64,000 nt of DNA from Burkholderiaceae bacterium (GTDB taxonomy: Bacteria > Pseudomonadota > Gammaproteobacteria > Burkholderiales > Burkholderiaceae_C). The notes beneath the pieces were generated by a model, which saw nothing but the letters and a program-made list of their open reading frames with translations, did no database searches and was not told the DNA's origin. Location: positions 739,543 through 803,542 of the forward strand of contig JACKLM010000003.1 in NCBI GenBank assembly GCA_024235895.1, read 5' to 3'. The translations under genes were made by a program, and so were the position numbers. Positions 25,019 through 33,440 of the stretch are shown here, piece by piece (the stretch's first letter is position 1; each line of letters starts with the position of its first letter).

Positions 25019-25978
25019 CTACCGCCTGCCCCCCAGGCCCCAGCCCATCAGATGCTCGCCCTCGTTCAGCTCGCGCGCGCTGGCCTGCACGCCGAGCTCC
25101 CCGAGCTGCGCGACGAGCCGCTGGAGGGCAACCTCGTCCAGCGCGTGCGACAGCATGTCCTGCAGCCGGCTGTCGGCATCCGCCAGCGCTGCGCGCCAGC
25201 CGCGCCAGGCACGCAGCGCGGCCTCGTGGCCCTGGGCGGCGGCGATGCGGAAGTGCTCGGCCGCACCGAGGCGGGCGTCGTCGAGTACGTCCGGGCAGAC
25301 CGCCGCCGCGTGGCGCTCGGCGAGCTGGGCCGAGACCTCGTCGAACGCCGCTCGAACCGCCAGGAAACGCCGGTCGCTGCGCAGCCGCGCCGCGGCTTCC
25401 GGCCGCCCGAGCAGGCTCATCGGCTCGAGCATCGCCTGCCCGCGCGCCAGGTAGCCGTCGGCCTCGAGCAGCCAGGCCAGGTGGCGCCGCTCGTCGCGCG
25501 CCAGCGTGCAGGGCCGCGACCTGGCGTGGTGCAGCAGCCAGCGCAGCGCGCCACCGGGGCGGCACACGCGCACCGCCTCGGCGGCGGCGCGCGGTAGATC
25601 CGCATATTCGATGCCGTACTGGCTGACGACGAGGTCGAAGCTGGCCTCGGCGAACGGCAGCGCCTCGGCGCGCTGCCCCGGGTGCCAGTGCAGCCCGGGG
25701 CGGCCGGCGGCCCAGGCAGGCGCGATCTGCGCCAGGTCGATGCCGTCGTAGAGCACGCCATGGCTGCCGCCGCTGTCCAGCAGCAGTTGCGCCAGCGGCC
25801 CGTTGCCGCAGCCGATGTCGAGCACGCGCGCGCCTGGCGGCAAGGCGGCGAAGGCCTCGTGCCAGAACGCCGCGAGGGCGCCGCCGTAGTTGCCGTCGAA
25901 GCTGCCGCTACACGAATGCAGCGCGCCGCTGGCCCAGTAGCGCGACCACGCTTCGCGGGGCATGGCCGGTGCGGGCAC
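25019..25978 (-). CDS. Class I SAM-dependent methyltransferase
   Basis: A 319-residue enzyme with the SAM-binding motif I VLDIGCGNGPLAQLLLD (about residues 50-66), acidic motif II in YDGIDLAQIAP and a UbiE/BioC-like fold (FDLVVSQYGIEYADLPRAA, VCRPGGALRWLL). The C-terminal 120 residues are helical and not assignable. Substrate unknown. It lies 3 nt downstream of the SDR gene on the same strand, so the two are probably one operon. Confidence 0.75.
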   Translation of the reverse strand: MPAPAMPREAWSRYWASGALHSCSGSFDGNYGGALAAFWHEAFAALPPGARVLDIGCGNGPLAQLLLDSGGSHGVLYDGIDLAQIAPAWAAGRPGLHWHPGQRAEALPFAEASFDLVVSQYGIEYADLPRAAAEAVRVCRPGGALRWLLHHARSRPCTLARDERRHLAWLLEADGYLARGQAMLEPMSLLGRPEAAARLRSDRRFLAVRAAFDEVSAQLAERHAAAVCPDVLDDARLGAAEHFRIAAAQGHEAALRAWRGWRAALADADSRLQDMLSHALDEVALQRLVAQLGELGVQASARELNEGEHLMGWGLGGRR

Positions 25979-25981
25979 GGC

Positions 25982-26740
25982 TCACTTCGGCGCCAGCCGG
26001 ATCGCCCCGTCGAGCCGGATCACCTCGCCGTTGAGCATGTCGTTCTCGACGATGTGGCGGACGAGCTTGGCGTAGTCCTCCGGCGTGCCCAGCCGGCTCG
26101 GGAAGGGCACGCTCGCGGCAAGGGCCGCCTGCACCTCCTTGGGCATCGAGAACAGCATCGGCGTGCCGAAGATGCCCGGCGCGATCGTCATCACGCGGAT
26201 GCCGTGGCGCGCCAGGTCGCGCGCGATCGGCAGCGTCATGCCGACGACGCCGCCCTTGCTCGCGCTGTACGCGGCCTGGCCGATCTGGCCGTCGTAGGCG
26301 GCGACGCTGGCGGTGCTGATCAGCACCCCGCGCTCGCCGGTGGCCTCGGGCGCGTTCTGGCACATGGCGGTGGCGGCCAGCCGGATCATGTTGAAGCTGC
26401 CGACCAGGTTGACCATCACGGTCTTGGTGAAGACCGCCAGCGGGTGCGCGCCGTCCTTGCCGACGGTGCGCGCGGCCGGCGCGATGCCGGCGCAGTTGAC
26501 CAGCCCCATCAGCTTGCCGTGCGCGGTCGCGGCGTCGACCACCGCCTGGCCGTCGGATTCCTGGCTGACGTCGCACTTGACGAAGACGCCGTCGATCTCG
26601 TCGGCCACCTTCTGCCCGAGCTCGGCCTGCAGGTCCGCGACGACGACCTTGCCGCCTTGTGCGGCGAGCATGCGCGCCGTGCCCTCGCCCAGCCCGGAGG
26701 CCCCGCCGGTGACGATGAAGACCTTGCCTGCGATGTCCAT
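25982..26740 (-). CDS. Short-chain dehydrogenase, 3-hydroxyacyl-CoA dehydrogenase type II-like
   Basis: A 252-residue SDR with NAD-binding TGGASGLGEG (residues 12-21), DVSQESD, NCAGIAPAART, the catalytic Ser in STASVAAYDG and the Tyr-Lys pair in YSASKGGVVGM. The whole chain resembles HSD17B10-type 3-hydroxy-2-methylbutyryl/3-hydroxyacyl-CoA dehydrogenases of branched-chain amino-acid or fatty-acid breakdown. The exact substrate is inferred. Its 3' end (26002-26056) is the source or relative of the fossil sequence in repeats A and B. Confidence 0.88.
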   Translation of the reverse strand: MDIAGKVFIVTGGASGLGEGTARMLAAQGGKVVVADLQAELGQKVADEIDGVFVKCDVSQESDGQAVVDAATAHGKLMGLVNCAGIAPAARTVGKDGAHPLAVFTKTVMVNLVGSFNMIRLAATAMCQNAPEATGERGVLISTASVAAYDGQIGQAAYSASKGGVVGMTLPIARDLARHGIRVMTIAPGIFGTPMLFSMPKEVQAALAASVPFPSRLGTPEDYAKLVRHIVENDMLNGEVIRLDGAIRLAPK

Positions 26741-26927
26741 GGGGTGCTCCTCGATGGGGGATGGGTACCGTTTCTCAGCGGCGAGTCTATCCGTCCGTGG
26801 ACGGCCCTGGCCTTGTCTCCTGCCGCGTGCACGGACCGGCCAGGCTCGCGCGCGTCAGCCCGCCGGCGGCGGTCCAGCGGGCGGCGGCGCTGAAACGAAG
26901 GTCGAACCGGAGGGCTCGTCGCGCCAA

Positions 26928-26949
26928 ACTTAGTCTGATAGACTTAGTC
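26928..26949 (+). promoter_or_regulatory. Operator-like repeats before phd/vapC
   Basis: ACTTAGTC occurs at 26928-26935 and 26942-26949. The stretch between forms the palindrome AGTCTGATAGACT (26932-26944). It is an AT-rich island in GC-rich DNA, 25 nt before the antitoxin start. Likely promoter and Phd-type operator. Confidence 0.55.
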
Positions 26950-26973
26950 CATTTTACCGCAGGCATCGACACG

Positions 26974-27210
26974 ATGACGATCACCGTCAACATCCACGAG
27001 GCGAAGACCCATCTGTCCAGGCTCGTCGAGCAGGCCATTCAGGGGCGGGAGGTGATCATCGCGAAGGCAGGGCGGCCCGTCGTGCGTGTCGTGCCGCTGG
27101 AGGCTCCGCCGGCGCAGCGCGCACTGGGCTTCATGGCCGGCCGGGGCCGCATCGACCTCGATGTCAAGGCAGACTTCGGCGACGACATCGAGGCGATGTT
27201 CGGCGGCTGA
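26974..27210 (+). CDS. Phd/YefM-family antitoxin
   Basis: A 78-residue antitoxin: MTITVNIHEAKTHLSRLVEQ, then AIQGREVIIAKAGRPVVRVV. The I-H-E-A-K-T-H-L-S-R-L start and AKAGRPVVRVVPL are textbook Phd. The C-terminal GRIDLDVKADFGDDIEAMFG is the helix that enters the PIN toxin. Two nt separate it from the toxin gene. Confidence 0.92.
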   Translation: MTITVNIHEAKTHLSRLVEQAIQGREVIIAKAGRPVVRVVPLEAPPAQRALGFMAGRGRIDLDVKADFGDDIEAMFGG

Positions 27211-27212
27211 CC

Positions 27213-27596
27213 ATGTGGTTGCTGGACACCCACCTCGTCCTGTGGGCGGCATTCGGGCCGCAGCGTCTGCCGCGGCGCGCGCGCCAGCTGATCGAGTCGC
27301 GCGAGGCTGCGGTGGCCTTCAGCGATGCCACGCTGTGGGAGGTGGCGATCAAGTCCTCGCTGCGCAAGCCCGGCTTCGAAGTCGACGCCGCGGCGCTGCG
27401 CGACGGCCTGCTGGCGGCCGGCTTCGACGAACTGCCGATACGGGCCGAGCATGTGCTGCGCGTCGCCGGCCTGCCGTGGCGGCACCGCGACCCTTTCGAC
27501 CGCCTGCTCGTCTGCCAGGCGGCCGTCGAGGGCCTGACCCTGCTGACGGCGGATACCGTGCTCGCGTCCTACGGCAAGCCGGTGCGGCGGGTCTGA
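27213..27596 (+). CDS. vapC: PIN-domain toxin partnered with Phd
   Basis: A 127-residue PIN protein of the group that pairs with Phd: MWLLDTHLVLWAAFGPQRLP. Conserved residues: LLDTHLVLW (Asp), TLWEVAIKSSLRK (Glu), RHRDPFDRLLVCQAA (two Asp) and LLTADTVLASYG (Asp). Complete and predicted active. Same pair type as, but not a duplicate of, 9995-10659. Confidence 0.92.
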   Translation: MWLLDTHLVLWAAFGPQRLPRRARQLIESREAAVAFSDATLWEVAIKSSLRKPGFEVDAAALRDGLLAAGFDELPIRAEHVLRVAGLPWRHRDPFDRLLVCQAAVEGLTLLTADTVLASYGKPVRRV

Positions 27597-27629
27597 TCGC
27601 CGCCGGCGCGCGGCCGCAGGACGTGGCGC

Positions 27630-28283
27630 CTACGCCAGCGCCGCCAGCGCCCTCTGGCCGATCTCGTCCACCGTCCCGACACCGCTGATGCGCCGGTGGC
27701 GCGGTGCGGCGGCGTCGCCGGTGGCGGCCCAGGCGGTGTAGAAGTCGATCAGCGGCTCGGTCTGCTGGTGGTAGACCTGCAGCCGCTTGCGCACCGTCTC
27801 TTCGCGGTCGTCGTCGCGCTGGATCAGCGGCTCGCCGGTCGCATCGTCGCGGCCCTCGACCTGGGGCGGGTTGTAGCGGACGTGGTAGGTGCGGCCGGAG
27901 GCCGGGTGCACGCGCCGCCCGCCCATGCGCTCGACGATCGCCTCGTCCGGGACGTCGATCTCGAGCACGACGTCGATGCGCACCCCGGCGGCCTTCATCG
28001 CCTCGGCCTGCGGGATCGTGCGCGGGAAGCCGTCGAAGAGGAATCCCTTCGCGCAATCGGGCTCGGCGATGCGCTCTTCGACCAGCGCGATGATGATGTC
28101 GTCGCTGACGAGCTGCCCGGCGTCCATCACCTTCTTGGCCGCCTGGCCCATCGGCGTGCCGGCCTTGACCGCCGCGCGCAGCATGTCGCCGGTGGAGATC
28201 TGCGGGATCCCGTACTGCCTGCAGATCGTCGCGGCCTGCGTCCCCTTGCCGGCTCCCGGGGGGCCCAACAGGATCAGTCTCAT
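27630..28283 (-). CDS. adk: Adenylate kinase
   Basis: A 217-residue adenylate kinase (AMP + ATP to 2 ADP). P-loop GPPGAGKGTQ at the N-terminus, AMP-binding STGDMLRAAV and FDGFPRTIPQAEAM, and a long LID domain (RRVHPASGRTYHVRYNPPQV) of the non-zinc type. Start MRLILLGPPG is canonical. It is the last gene of the exbB-to-adk run and has its own possible promoter at 28394. Confidence 0.97.
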   Translation of the reverse strand: MRLILLGPPGAGKGTQAATICRQYGIPQISTGDMLRAAVKAGTPMGQAAKKVMDAGQLVSDDIIIALVEERIAEPDCAKGFLFDGFPRTIPQAEAMKAAGVRIDVVLEIDVPDEAIVERMGGRRVHPASGRTYHVRYNPPQVEGRDDATGEPLIQRDDDREETVRKRLQVYHQQTEPLIDFYTAWAATGDAAAPRHRRISGVGTVDEIGQRALAALA

Positions 28284-28393
28284 GCATGCTCCTCGCGCAT
28301 TGGCTGGCGGTGCCGGGCCGGCGCTGGCAGGAGCAGGCACTCGCGGCCGGGGCTCCAGCCGGGCGCACCGGCTCGTTGTTTCAAGCGGATTTC

Positions 28394-28399
28394 AGAATA
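28394..28399 (-). promoter_or_regulatory. Possible -10 element of adk
   Basis: TATTCT on the minus strand, in the 169-bp gap between kdsB and adk. No clear -35 is visible. Confidence 0.35.
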
Positions 28400-28452
28400 G
28401 CACGCGTGTCCTCGCGTCTGGCTGACGCCGCGGCGTTGCGTGCGCGGCGCGC

Positions 28453-29232
28453 TCAGCCCGCGTAGCCGGGGGACGCGATGATCGCGCGCACGCGCTCGAG
28501 ATCCTGCGGCGTGTCGACGCCAGGGCCTGGCGCCGCGTCGCTGACGTGCACCGCGATGCGCTCGCCATGCCACAGCACGCGAAGCTGCTCGAGCGACTCG
28601 AGGCGTTCCAGTGGCGACGGCGCCAGCGTCGGGAAGCGGCGCAGGAAGGCGGCGCGGTAGGCATACAGGCCGATGTGGCGCAGCGGCGCCGGGTCGGGCA
28701 GGGCACCAGGCACGGGGGCATCGCGCCAGCAGGGGATCGCCGCGCGGCTGAAGTACAGCGCGCGGCCCTCGGCGTCGCGCACCAGCTTGACGACATTGGG
28801 GTCGGCGTACTCGGCTGCCTCGGTGATCGGGTGCGCGGCGGTGGCCACCGCGCAATCGCGGCGCGCCGCCAGCAACGCCGCGCAGCGCGCGACCAGCGCC
28901 GGGTCGATCAGCGGCTCGTCGCCCTGGACGTTGACGACGATCGCCTGCCCGTCCAGGCCTAGCCTCTCGCAGGCCTCGGCCAGCCGGTCGCTGCCGCTGG
29001 CGTGATCGCGCCGCGTCAGCAGCGCGTCGATGCCGTGCGCGGCACAGGCCTGGACGATGCGCGCGTCGTCGGCGGCGACGACGACGCGCGTCGCGCCGGA
29101 TCGCGCCGCGCGCTCGGCCACGCGCACGACCATCGGGCGCCCGGCCAGGTCCGCCAGCGGCTTGTCGGGCAACCGGGTCGACGCCAGCCGCGCCGGGATC
29201 AGGACGCTGAACGGTTCGCCCGCACCACTCAA
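28453..29232 (-). CDS. kdsB: CMP-KDO synthetase
   Basis: A 259-residue cytidylyltransferase that activates KDO with CTP for lipopolysaccharide core synthesis. The N-terminal nucleotide loop is SVLIPARLASTRLPDKPLAD, followed by NVQGDEPLID and ALYFSRAAIPC. The best start is a TTG at 29232 that overlaps the stop of the preceding gene (TTGA); no ATG fits the family N-terminus. Translational coupling is therefore likely. Confidence 0.93.
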   Translation of the reverse strand: MSGAGEPFSVLIPARLASTRLPDKPLADLAGRPMVVRVAERAARSGATRVVVAADDARIVQACAAHGIDALLTRRDHASGSDRLAEACERLGLDGQAIVVNVQGDEPLIDPALVARCAALLAARRDCAVATAAHPITEAAEYADPNVVKLVRDAEGRALYFSRAAIPCWRDAPVPGALPDPAPLRHIGLYAYRAAFLRRFPTLAPSPLERLESLEQLRVLWHGERIAVHVSDAAPGPGVDTPQDLERVRAIIASPGYAG

Positions 29233-29420
29233 GCCGCAGGCTCCCAGGGGCGTGCCTCGGACTCGAGCATCACCGGGATGCCGTCGCGGATCGGGAACGC
29301 AAGCCGGTCGGCGCGGCAGCCGAGTTCGGCCGGGCGCTGCTGCTCGTCGCGCAGCAGTTCCAGCGGCGACTTGCACACGGGGCACACCAGCAGGGCGAGC
29401 AGTCGGGGGTCGGTGGTCAT
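29229..29420 (-). CDS. Trm112/YcaR-family small zinc-ribbon-like protein
   Basis: A 63-residue protein: MTTDPRLLALLVCPVCKSPL, then RAELGC-like cysteine and LAFPIRDGIPVMLESEARPW. The C-P-V-C pair and the I-R-D-G-I-P-V-M-L motif define the family, usually found between lpxK and kdsB in this order. Proposed as a methyltransferase activator or stabiliser; the bacterial role is uncertain. Confidence 0.9.
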   Translation of the reverse strand: MTTDPRLLALLVCPVCKSPLELLRDEQQRPAELGCRADRLAFPIRDGIPVMLESEARPWEPAA

Positions 29421-30637
29421 CGTGGCGCGGATCTTCGTGGGGGCGATGCAGGGCGCCCCGTGCGGGGCGAGTCCGGGTCGGCGGGTGCAGCCACTGGGGC
29501 CGCACCCGGCTCCCCGTCGAGATGCGCACGGCGCCGGCGCGCGATGCGCAGCCTGCGCTGCACCGCGGCGACCAGCCCCTGCGGCAGCCGGAAGTCTAGC
29601 CCCACGACCCACACCCGGGTCGTGCCGGCTCCCAGCGCGACGAGCTTGGCGGCGTCCTTCTCGGTGCACACGACCTCGGGGGTGCCGGCGCGCCAGGGCG
29701 CGGCGTCGAGCCGCGCGTGGTCGGGCAGCGGCAGCGGCTCGATCGTCAGCCCGGCGTCGCGCAGCATGTCGAAGAATCGATCGGGCGCGCCGATGCCGGC
29801 CAGCGCCGGGATCGGCCGCCCCGCCAGCGCCTTCAGCGCGGCCATGTCCATCGCGGCGCCGCGCTGCCAGTCGGCCAGCAGCGCGGCGCCGGCCAGCGTG
29901 CGTCGCGCCAGCGCGCCGCGCAGCGGCGTGCTCGGGCGCGGCGCGTTGTACAGCACCACCGCCTGCGGGGGCAGCGACTGCGGCAGCGGCTGGCGCAGCG
30001 GCCCGGCGGGCAGCAGCATGCCGTTGCCCACGCCGCGTTCGTCGAATACCCAGACCTCGGCGTCGCGCGCCAGCGCGTGGTGCTGCAGCCCGTCGTCGGC
30101 GATCAGCAGGTCGACCTCCGGGTGGCGGCGCAGCAGCTCGCGTGCGGCCAGGGTGCGGCGCTCGGCGACGACGACCGGCGCCAGCGTGCGGCGGTGGATC
30201 AGCCAGGGTTCGTCGCCGACCGTGGCCGCGGGGGTCGCGGCATCGACCTCGTGCAGCCCGCGCGTGGCGCGTCCGTAGCCGCGCGACACGACGCCCGGAT
30301 GCCAGCCGGCCGCTCGCAGCGCCTGCACGAGTGCGATCACGGTCGGCGTCTTGCCGGCACCGCCGGCGACCAGGTTGCCGACCACCAGCACCGGGCAGCG
30401 CGCGCGCCAGCGGCGCCGCTGCGCGTCGCGGCGCTGCAGCGCCTCCAGCACGCGGTAGACCCACGACAGCGGCGCCAGCGCGCGCGCGGCCAGCGTCGGC
30501 GGCACGGTCCACCAGTGACGCTGGAGCCAGAGCGCCAGCGACGACCGCGCACCGGGGCCGGCCGGTGCCGGCGAGGCGGCCGGCCCGGGCGGCGCATCGC
30601 GCGCGCCGGGCCCCGACGATGGGTGAGGGTCGTCCAC
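29417..30637 (-). CDS. lpxK: Tetraacyldisaccharide 4'-kinase
   Basis: A 406-residue inner-membrane-associated kinase that phosphorylates the lipid A precursor at the 4' position. The Walker A is VLVVGNLVAGGAGKTPTVIA, followed by GVVSRGYGR, LLIADDGLQHHAL and the C-terminal VVCTEKDAAKLV. The hydrophobic segment before the P-loop (ALAPLSWVYRVLEAL) anchors it. The first ~30 Pro/Ala-rich residues and the C-terminal ~40 are extra compared with E. coli, so a later start is possible. Overlaps the Trm112-like gene by 4 nt. Confidence 0.93.
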   Translation of the reverse strand: MDDPHPSSGPGARDAPPGPAASPAPAGPGARSSLALWLQRHWWTVPPTLAARALAPLSWVYRVLEALQRRDAQRRRWRARCPVLVVGNLVAGGAGKTPTVIALVQALRAAGWHPGVVSRGYGRATRGLHEVDAATPAATVGDEPWLIHRRTLAPVVVAERRTLAARELLRRHPEVDLLIADDGLQHHALARDAEVWVFDERGVGNGMLLPAGPLRQPLPQSLPPQAVVLYNAPRPSTPLRGALARRTLAGAALLADWQRGAAMDMAALKALAGRPIPALAGIGAPDRFFDMLRDAGLTIEPLPLPDHARLDAAPWRAGTPEVVCTEKDAAKLVALGAGTTRVWVVGLDFRLPQGLVAAVQRRLRIARRRRAHLDGEPGAAPVAAPADPDSPRTGRPASPPRRSAPR

Positions 30638-30647
30638 CCGCGGCGCG

Positions 30648-31067
30648 TCAGCGCCCCTGGCCGGACTGCGCGGCGAAGGTCAGCCGCACGATGCCGGCCC
30701 GGCGCGACGCGTCGAGCACGTTCATGACCGACTGGTGCGCCGCCAGCGCGTCGGCCGAGACGATGACGAAGGCGTCGTCGCGCCCGGCCGCGGCGGCCGC
30801 GATCGCGGCGGCCAGCGCGTCGACATTGCGGCCGTCGACGAGCTCGCCGCGCACCATCGTGCGGCCGTCGCCGGCGACGGCGACGACGATCTCCGCCGGC
30901 CGCTCGGGCAGGCGCTCGGCGTTGGCCACCGGCAGGTCGACCTGCAGCGCGGTGAAGCGCGAGTAGGTCATCGACAGCATCAGGAAGATCAGGATCACCA
31001 GCAGCACGTCGATCAGCGGGATCAGGTTGATCTCCGGATCCTCGATCGAATGGCGGCGGAAGTTCAT
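30648..31067 (-). CDS. exbD: ExbD/TolR biopolymer transport protein
   Basis: A 139-residue protein with one N-terminal membrane helix (INLIPLIDVLLVILIFLML) carrying the essential Asp in LIDVLLV, and a periplasmic domain. With ExbB it forms the proton-driven motor that energises TonB or TolA. Place directly before lpxK is usual in Burkholderiales. Possible energy source for the receptor at 14 kb. Confidence 0.93.
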   Translation of the reverse strand: MNFRRHSIEDPEINLIPLIDVLLVILIFLMLSMTYSRFTALQVDLPVANAERLPERPAEIVVAVAGDGRTMVRGELVDGRNVDALAAAIAAAAAGRDDAFVIVSADALAAHQSVMNVLDASRRAGIVRLTFAAQSGQGR

Positions 31068-31102
31068 GCGCGTGCGGCAGCCGGCGTCAGCGCGTCACCG
31101 TC

Positions 31103-31741
31103 TCACGGCGCCTTCGGGCCGCGCACCGTGAAACGCAGCAGGTGCGGGACGAGCCGCGCGGCGGCGAGCTCCATCGTGAGCTGGAAATACTCGACGCGGG
31201 TGCGGAAGTAGCGGTGGAACATCAGCGACGGGATCGCCACCAGCAGCCCGAGCGCGGTGTTGTACAGCGCGATCGAAATCCCGTGCGCGAGCTGCGCCGG
31301 GTTCGACTCGCCGGTGGGCGACTGCGACGAGAAGATCTCGATCATGCCGATGATGGTGCCGAACAGCCCCAGCAGCGGCGCCGCGGATGCGATCGTCCCC
31401 AGCGCCGTCAGGTAGCGCTCGGTCTGGTGCACGGCGCTGCGTCCGGCATTCTCGACCGCCTGGCGCAGCGCCTCCTCGGTGATGCGCGGCTCGGCGACGA
31501 CGCTGCGCAGCCCGGCGGCCAGCACCTGGCCGAGGGTCGAGTTCTGCGCCAGCTTGTCGATCACGTCGGCCGCAGGCAGGCTGCTGCGCGTGACGTGCAG
31601 CACCTCGTCGATCAGCGCCGGCGGCGCGACGCGCGATGCGCGCAGCTGGTACAGGCGCTCGAAGATCAGCGCCAGCGCGACGACGGAACACGCGATCAGC
31701 AGCCAGATCGGCCAGCCAGCGGCTTGTATGATGGACAGCAA
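31103..31741 (-). CDS. exbB: ExbB/TolQ-type proton channel protein
   Basis: A 212-residue protein with three membrane helices: LSIIQAAGWPIWLLIACSVV at the N-terminus, then APLLGLFGTIIGMIEIFSSQ and GISIALYNTALGLLVAIPSL. The G-L-x-G-T-I-x-G-M motif and the Ala-rich third helix are diagnostic of MotA/TolQ/ExbB. The start is a TTG; no ATG precedes the first helix. First gene of the minus-strand run down to adk, 35 nt before exbD. Confidence 0.93.
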   Translation of the reverse strand: MLSIIQAAGWPIWLLIACSVVALALIFERLYQLRASRVAPPALIDEVLHVTRSSLPAADVIDKLAQNSTLGQVLAAGLRSVVAEPRITEEALRQAVENAGRSAVHQTERYLTALGTIASAAPLLGLFGTIIGMIEIFSSQSPTGESNPAQLAHGISIALYNTALGLLVAIPSLMFHRYFRTRVEYFQLTMELAAARLVPHLLRFTVRGPKAP

Positions 31742-32055
31742 GGGCGGATACCGGGCAGGTTCGGCGCGCGACGCGCACGATTATGGACGATGCCCGGCGC
31801 CGCCCCGATCGCCGAAGCGCCGGGTCGATCCCCGCTTCTTCCACCGATCCGGTGGACAACTTTGTGGACAAGCCGCTCGCAGCGGGCGCAGGCCCGCGCA
31901 GAATCGACACCTGGGCTGGATTGCCTATCGATTGGGCAGATGTTTTTCTTTCTGGATCAGCGACTTGCACGTAGATGACCGGTTCGTGACGGTGGCGCGG
32001 CGGTGGTCCGCCCCCGCGCCGTGGCTTGTGGAGTTCTCGCCGCGCCGTGCTGGGG
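31742..32055. other. Divergent promoter region between exbB and xseA
   Basis: About 310 bases without a gene, less GC-rich in its middle (TGGACAACTTTGTGGACAAG near 31853, TTTTTCTTTCTGGATC near 31940). Must hold the promoters for both directions; no confident hexamer pair or operator can be named. Confidence 0.4.
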
Positions 32056-33406
32056 ATGCCGGGCGTGGATGAGCCGCGCGGCGGCGCGGCGGCGGCGCCG
32101 GTGTGGGGTGTGGCGACGCTGCTGCTGGCGGCCGGCGATGCGTTGCAGTCGCGCTTCGGCGCGCTGGCGGTGCGAGGCGAGCTGTCCGGCTTCACGCGCG
32201 CGGCCAGCGGGCACTGCTACTTCTCGCTCAAGGATGCCGACGGCGCGCCGGCGCTGCTGCGCGGCGCGATGTTCCGCCGCGCGGCGTCGCTGCTGGACTT
32301 CGCGCCCGCCGACGGCCAGCGGGTCGAGCTGCGCGGCCGGCTGGCGGTCTACGAGCCGCGCGGCGACCTGCAGTTCATCGCCGAGGCGATGCAGCGCGTC
32401 GGCGCCGGGTCGCTGTACGAGCAGTTCCTGCGCCTGAAGGCCAGGCTCGAGGCCGAGGGCCTGTTCGACCCCGCGCGCCGCAAGCCGCTGCCGCGCGTGC
32501 CGCGCCGCATCGGCGTCGTCACCTCGCCGCAGGCGGCGGCGTGGCGCGACGTGCTGACGACGCTGGCGCGGCGCGCGCCGCAGGTCGAGGTCGTCCTCGT
32601 CGCGTCGCCGGTGCAGGGCGCCGACGCCCCGCCGGCGCTGGTGCAGGCCCTGGTGCAGGCGCAGGCGCGGCGCGACATCGATTTGCTGCTGCTGGTGCGC
32701 GGCGGCGGATCGTTGGAGGACCTGTGGGCGTTCAACGACGAGCGCGTCGTGCGCGCGGTCGCCGCGTGCAGGCTGCCTGTCGTCTGCGGGGTCGGCCACG
32801 AGACCGACCTCAGCCTTTGCGACCTCGCCGCCGACCTGCGCGCCCCGACGCCGACCGCCGCCGCCGAGCTCGCCACGCCGGCGCGCGACGAGCTGCTGGC
32901 CGCGCTGGCGGCGCTGGCCAGCGCGCGGGCGCGCCTGCAGCGCCGGCTGCAGGGCGAGCCGCGCAGCTGGACTCAGAGCCGCGCTGCGGCTCGGCGCGGC
33001 CAGCGCGCGCGCTGGCGCTGCAGCAGCAGAGCGCTGGCGCGGCTGGCGCAGCGGGCGCGCGAGGCGACGGCGCGGCGGTCGACACCGCGGCGCGGACGCT
33101 GCCGAGCGCGCACAGCGGCTGCAGCGCGCGCTGGCGGTGCGGCTGCAGGCCGAGCGCCAGCGGCTGCTCGCGGCCGAGCGGCGGCTGCACGCGCTGGACC
33201 CGCGCGCGGTGCTCGCGCGCGGCTACGCCTGGGTCGAGGACAGCGCCGGCACCCCGGTGACGCAGGCGGCGGCACTCGCCGTCGGGCAGGCGGTCACCGG
33301 CGTGTGGGCCGACGGCCGCGCGGCGCTGCGCGTCGAGGAGGCGCCGGGCGGCGGCTCGCGCCGCATCCCGCCCCGGCCGCCTGCCGGGACTTTGCCCGCT
33401 GCCTAG
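32056..33406 (+). pseudogene. xseA: Exonuclease VII large subunit, reading frame disrupted
   Basis: The N-terminal OB domain (VWGVATLLLAAGDALQSRFG, SGFTRAASGHCYFSLKD) and the catalytic core (RRIGVVTSPQAAAWRDVLTT, LLLLVRGGGSLEDLWAFNDE, VVCGVGHETDLSLCDLAADL, RAPTPTAAAELATP) are perfect up to about 32950. The C-terminus (VRLQAERQRLLAAERRLHAL, DPRAVLARGYAWVED) is also good but in another frame. Between 32955 and 33110 pieces of the expected helical region appear in all three frames (ARALALQQQS, RALARLAQRAREATAR, AVDTAARTL), so several indels are needed. A true pseudogene or local sequence error in very GC-rich DNA. Intact XseA with XseB degrades single-stranded DNA. Confidence 0.75.
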
Positions 33407-33409
33407 AAT
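33404..33409 (+). promoter_or_regulatory. -10 element of sodB
   Basis: TAGAAT, whose first three bases are the xseA stop codon, 31 nt before the sodB ATG. A strong Shine-Dalgarno (ACGGAGGA) follows at 33424-33431. Confidence 0.45.
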
Positions 33410-33440
33410 GGGTTTTCCCACCGACGGAGGACCGACCACC

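Noticed and set aside
32950..33110. Programmed frameshifting in xseA
   Set aside because: More than one frame change is needed and no slippery heptamer with a downstream structure stands out. Indels or sequence error are simpler.
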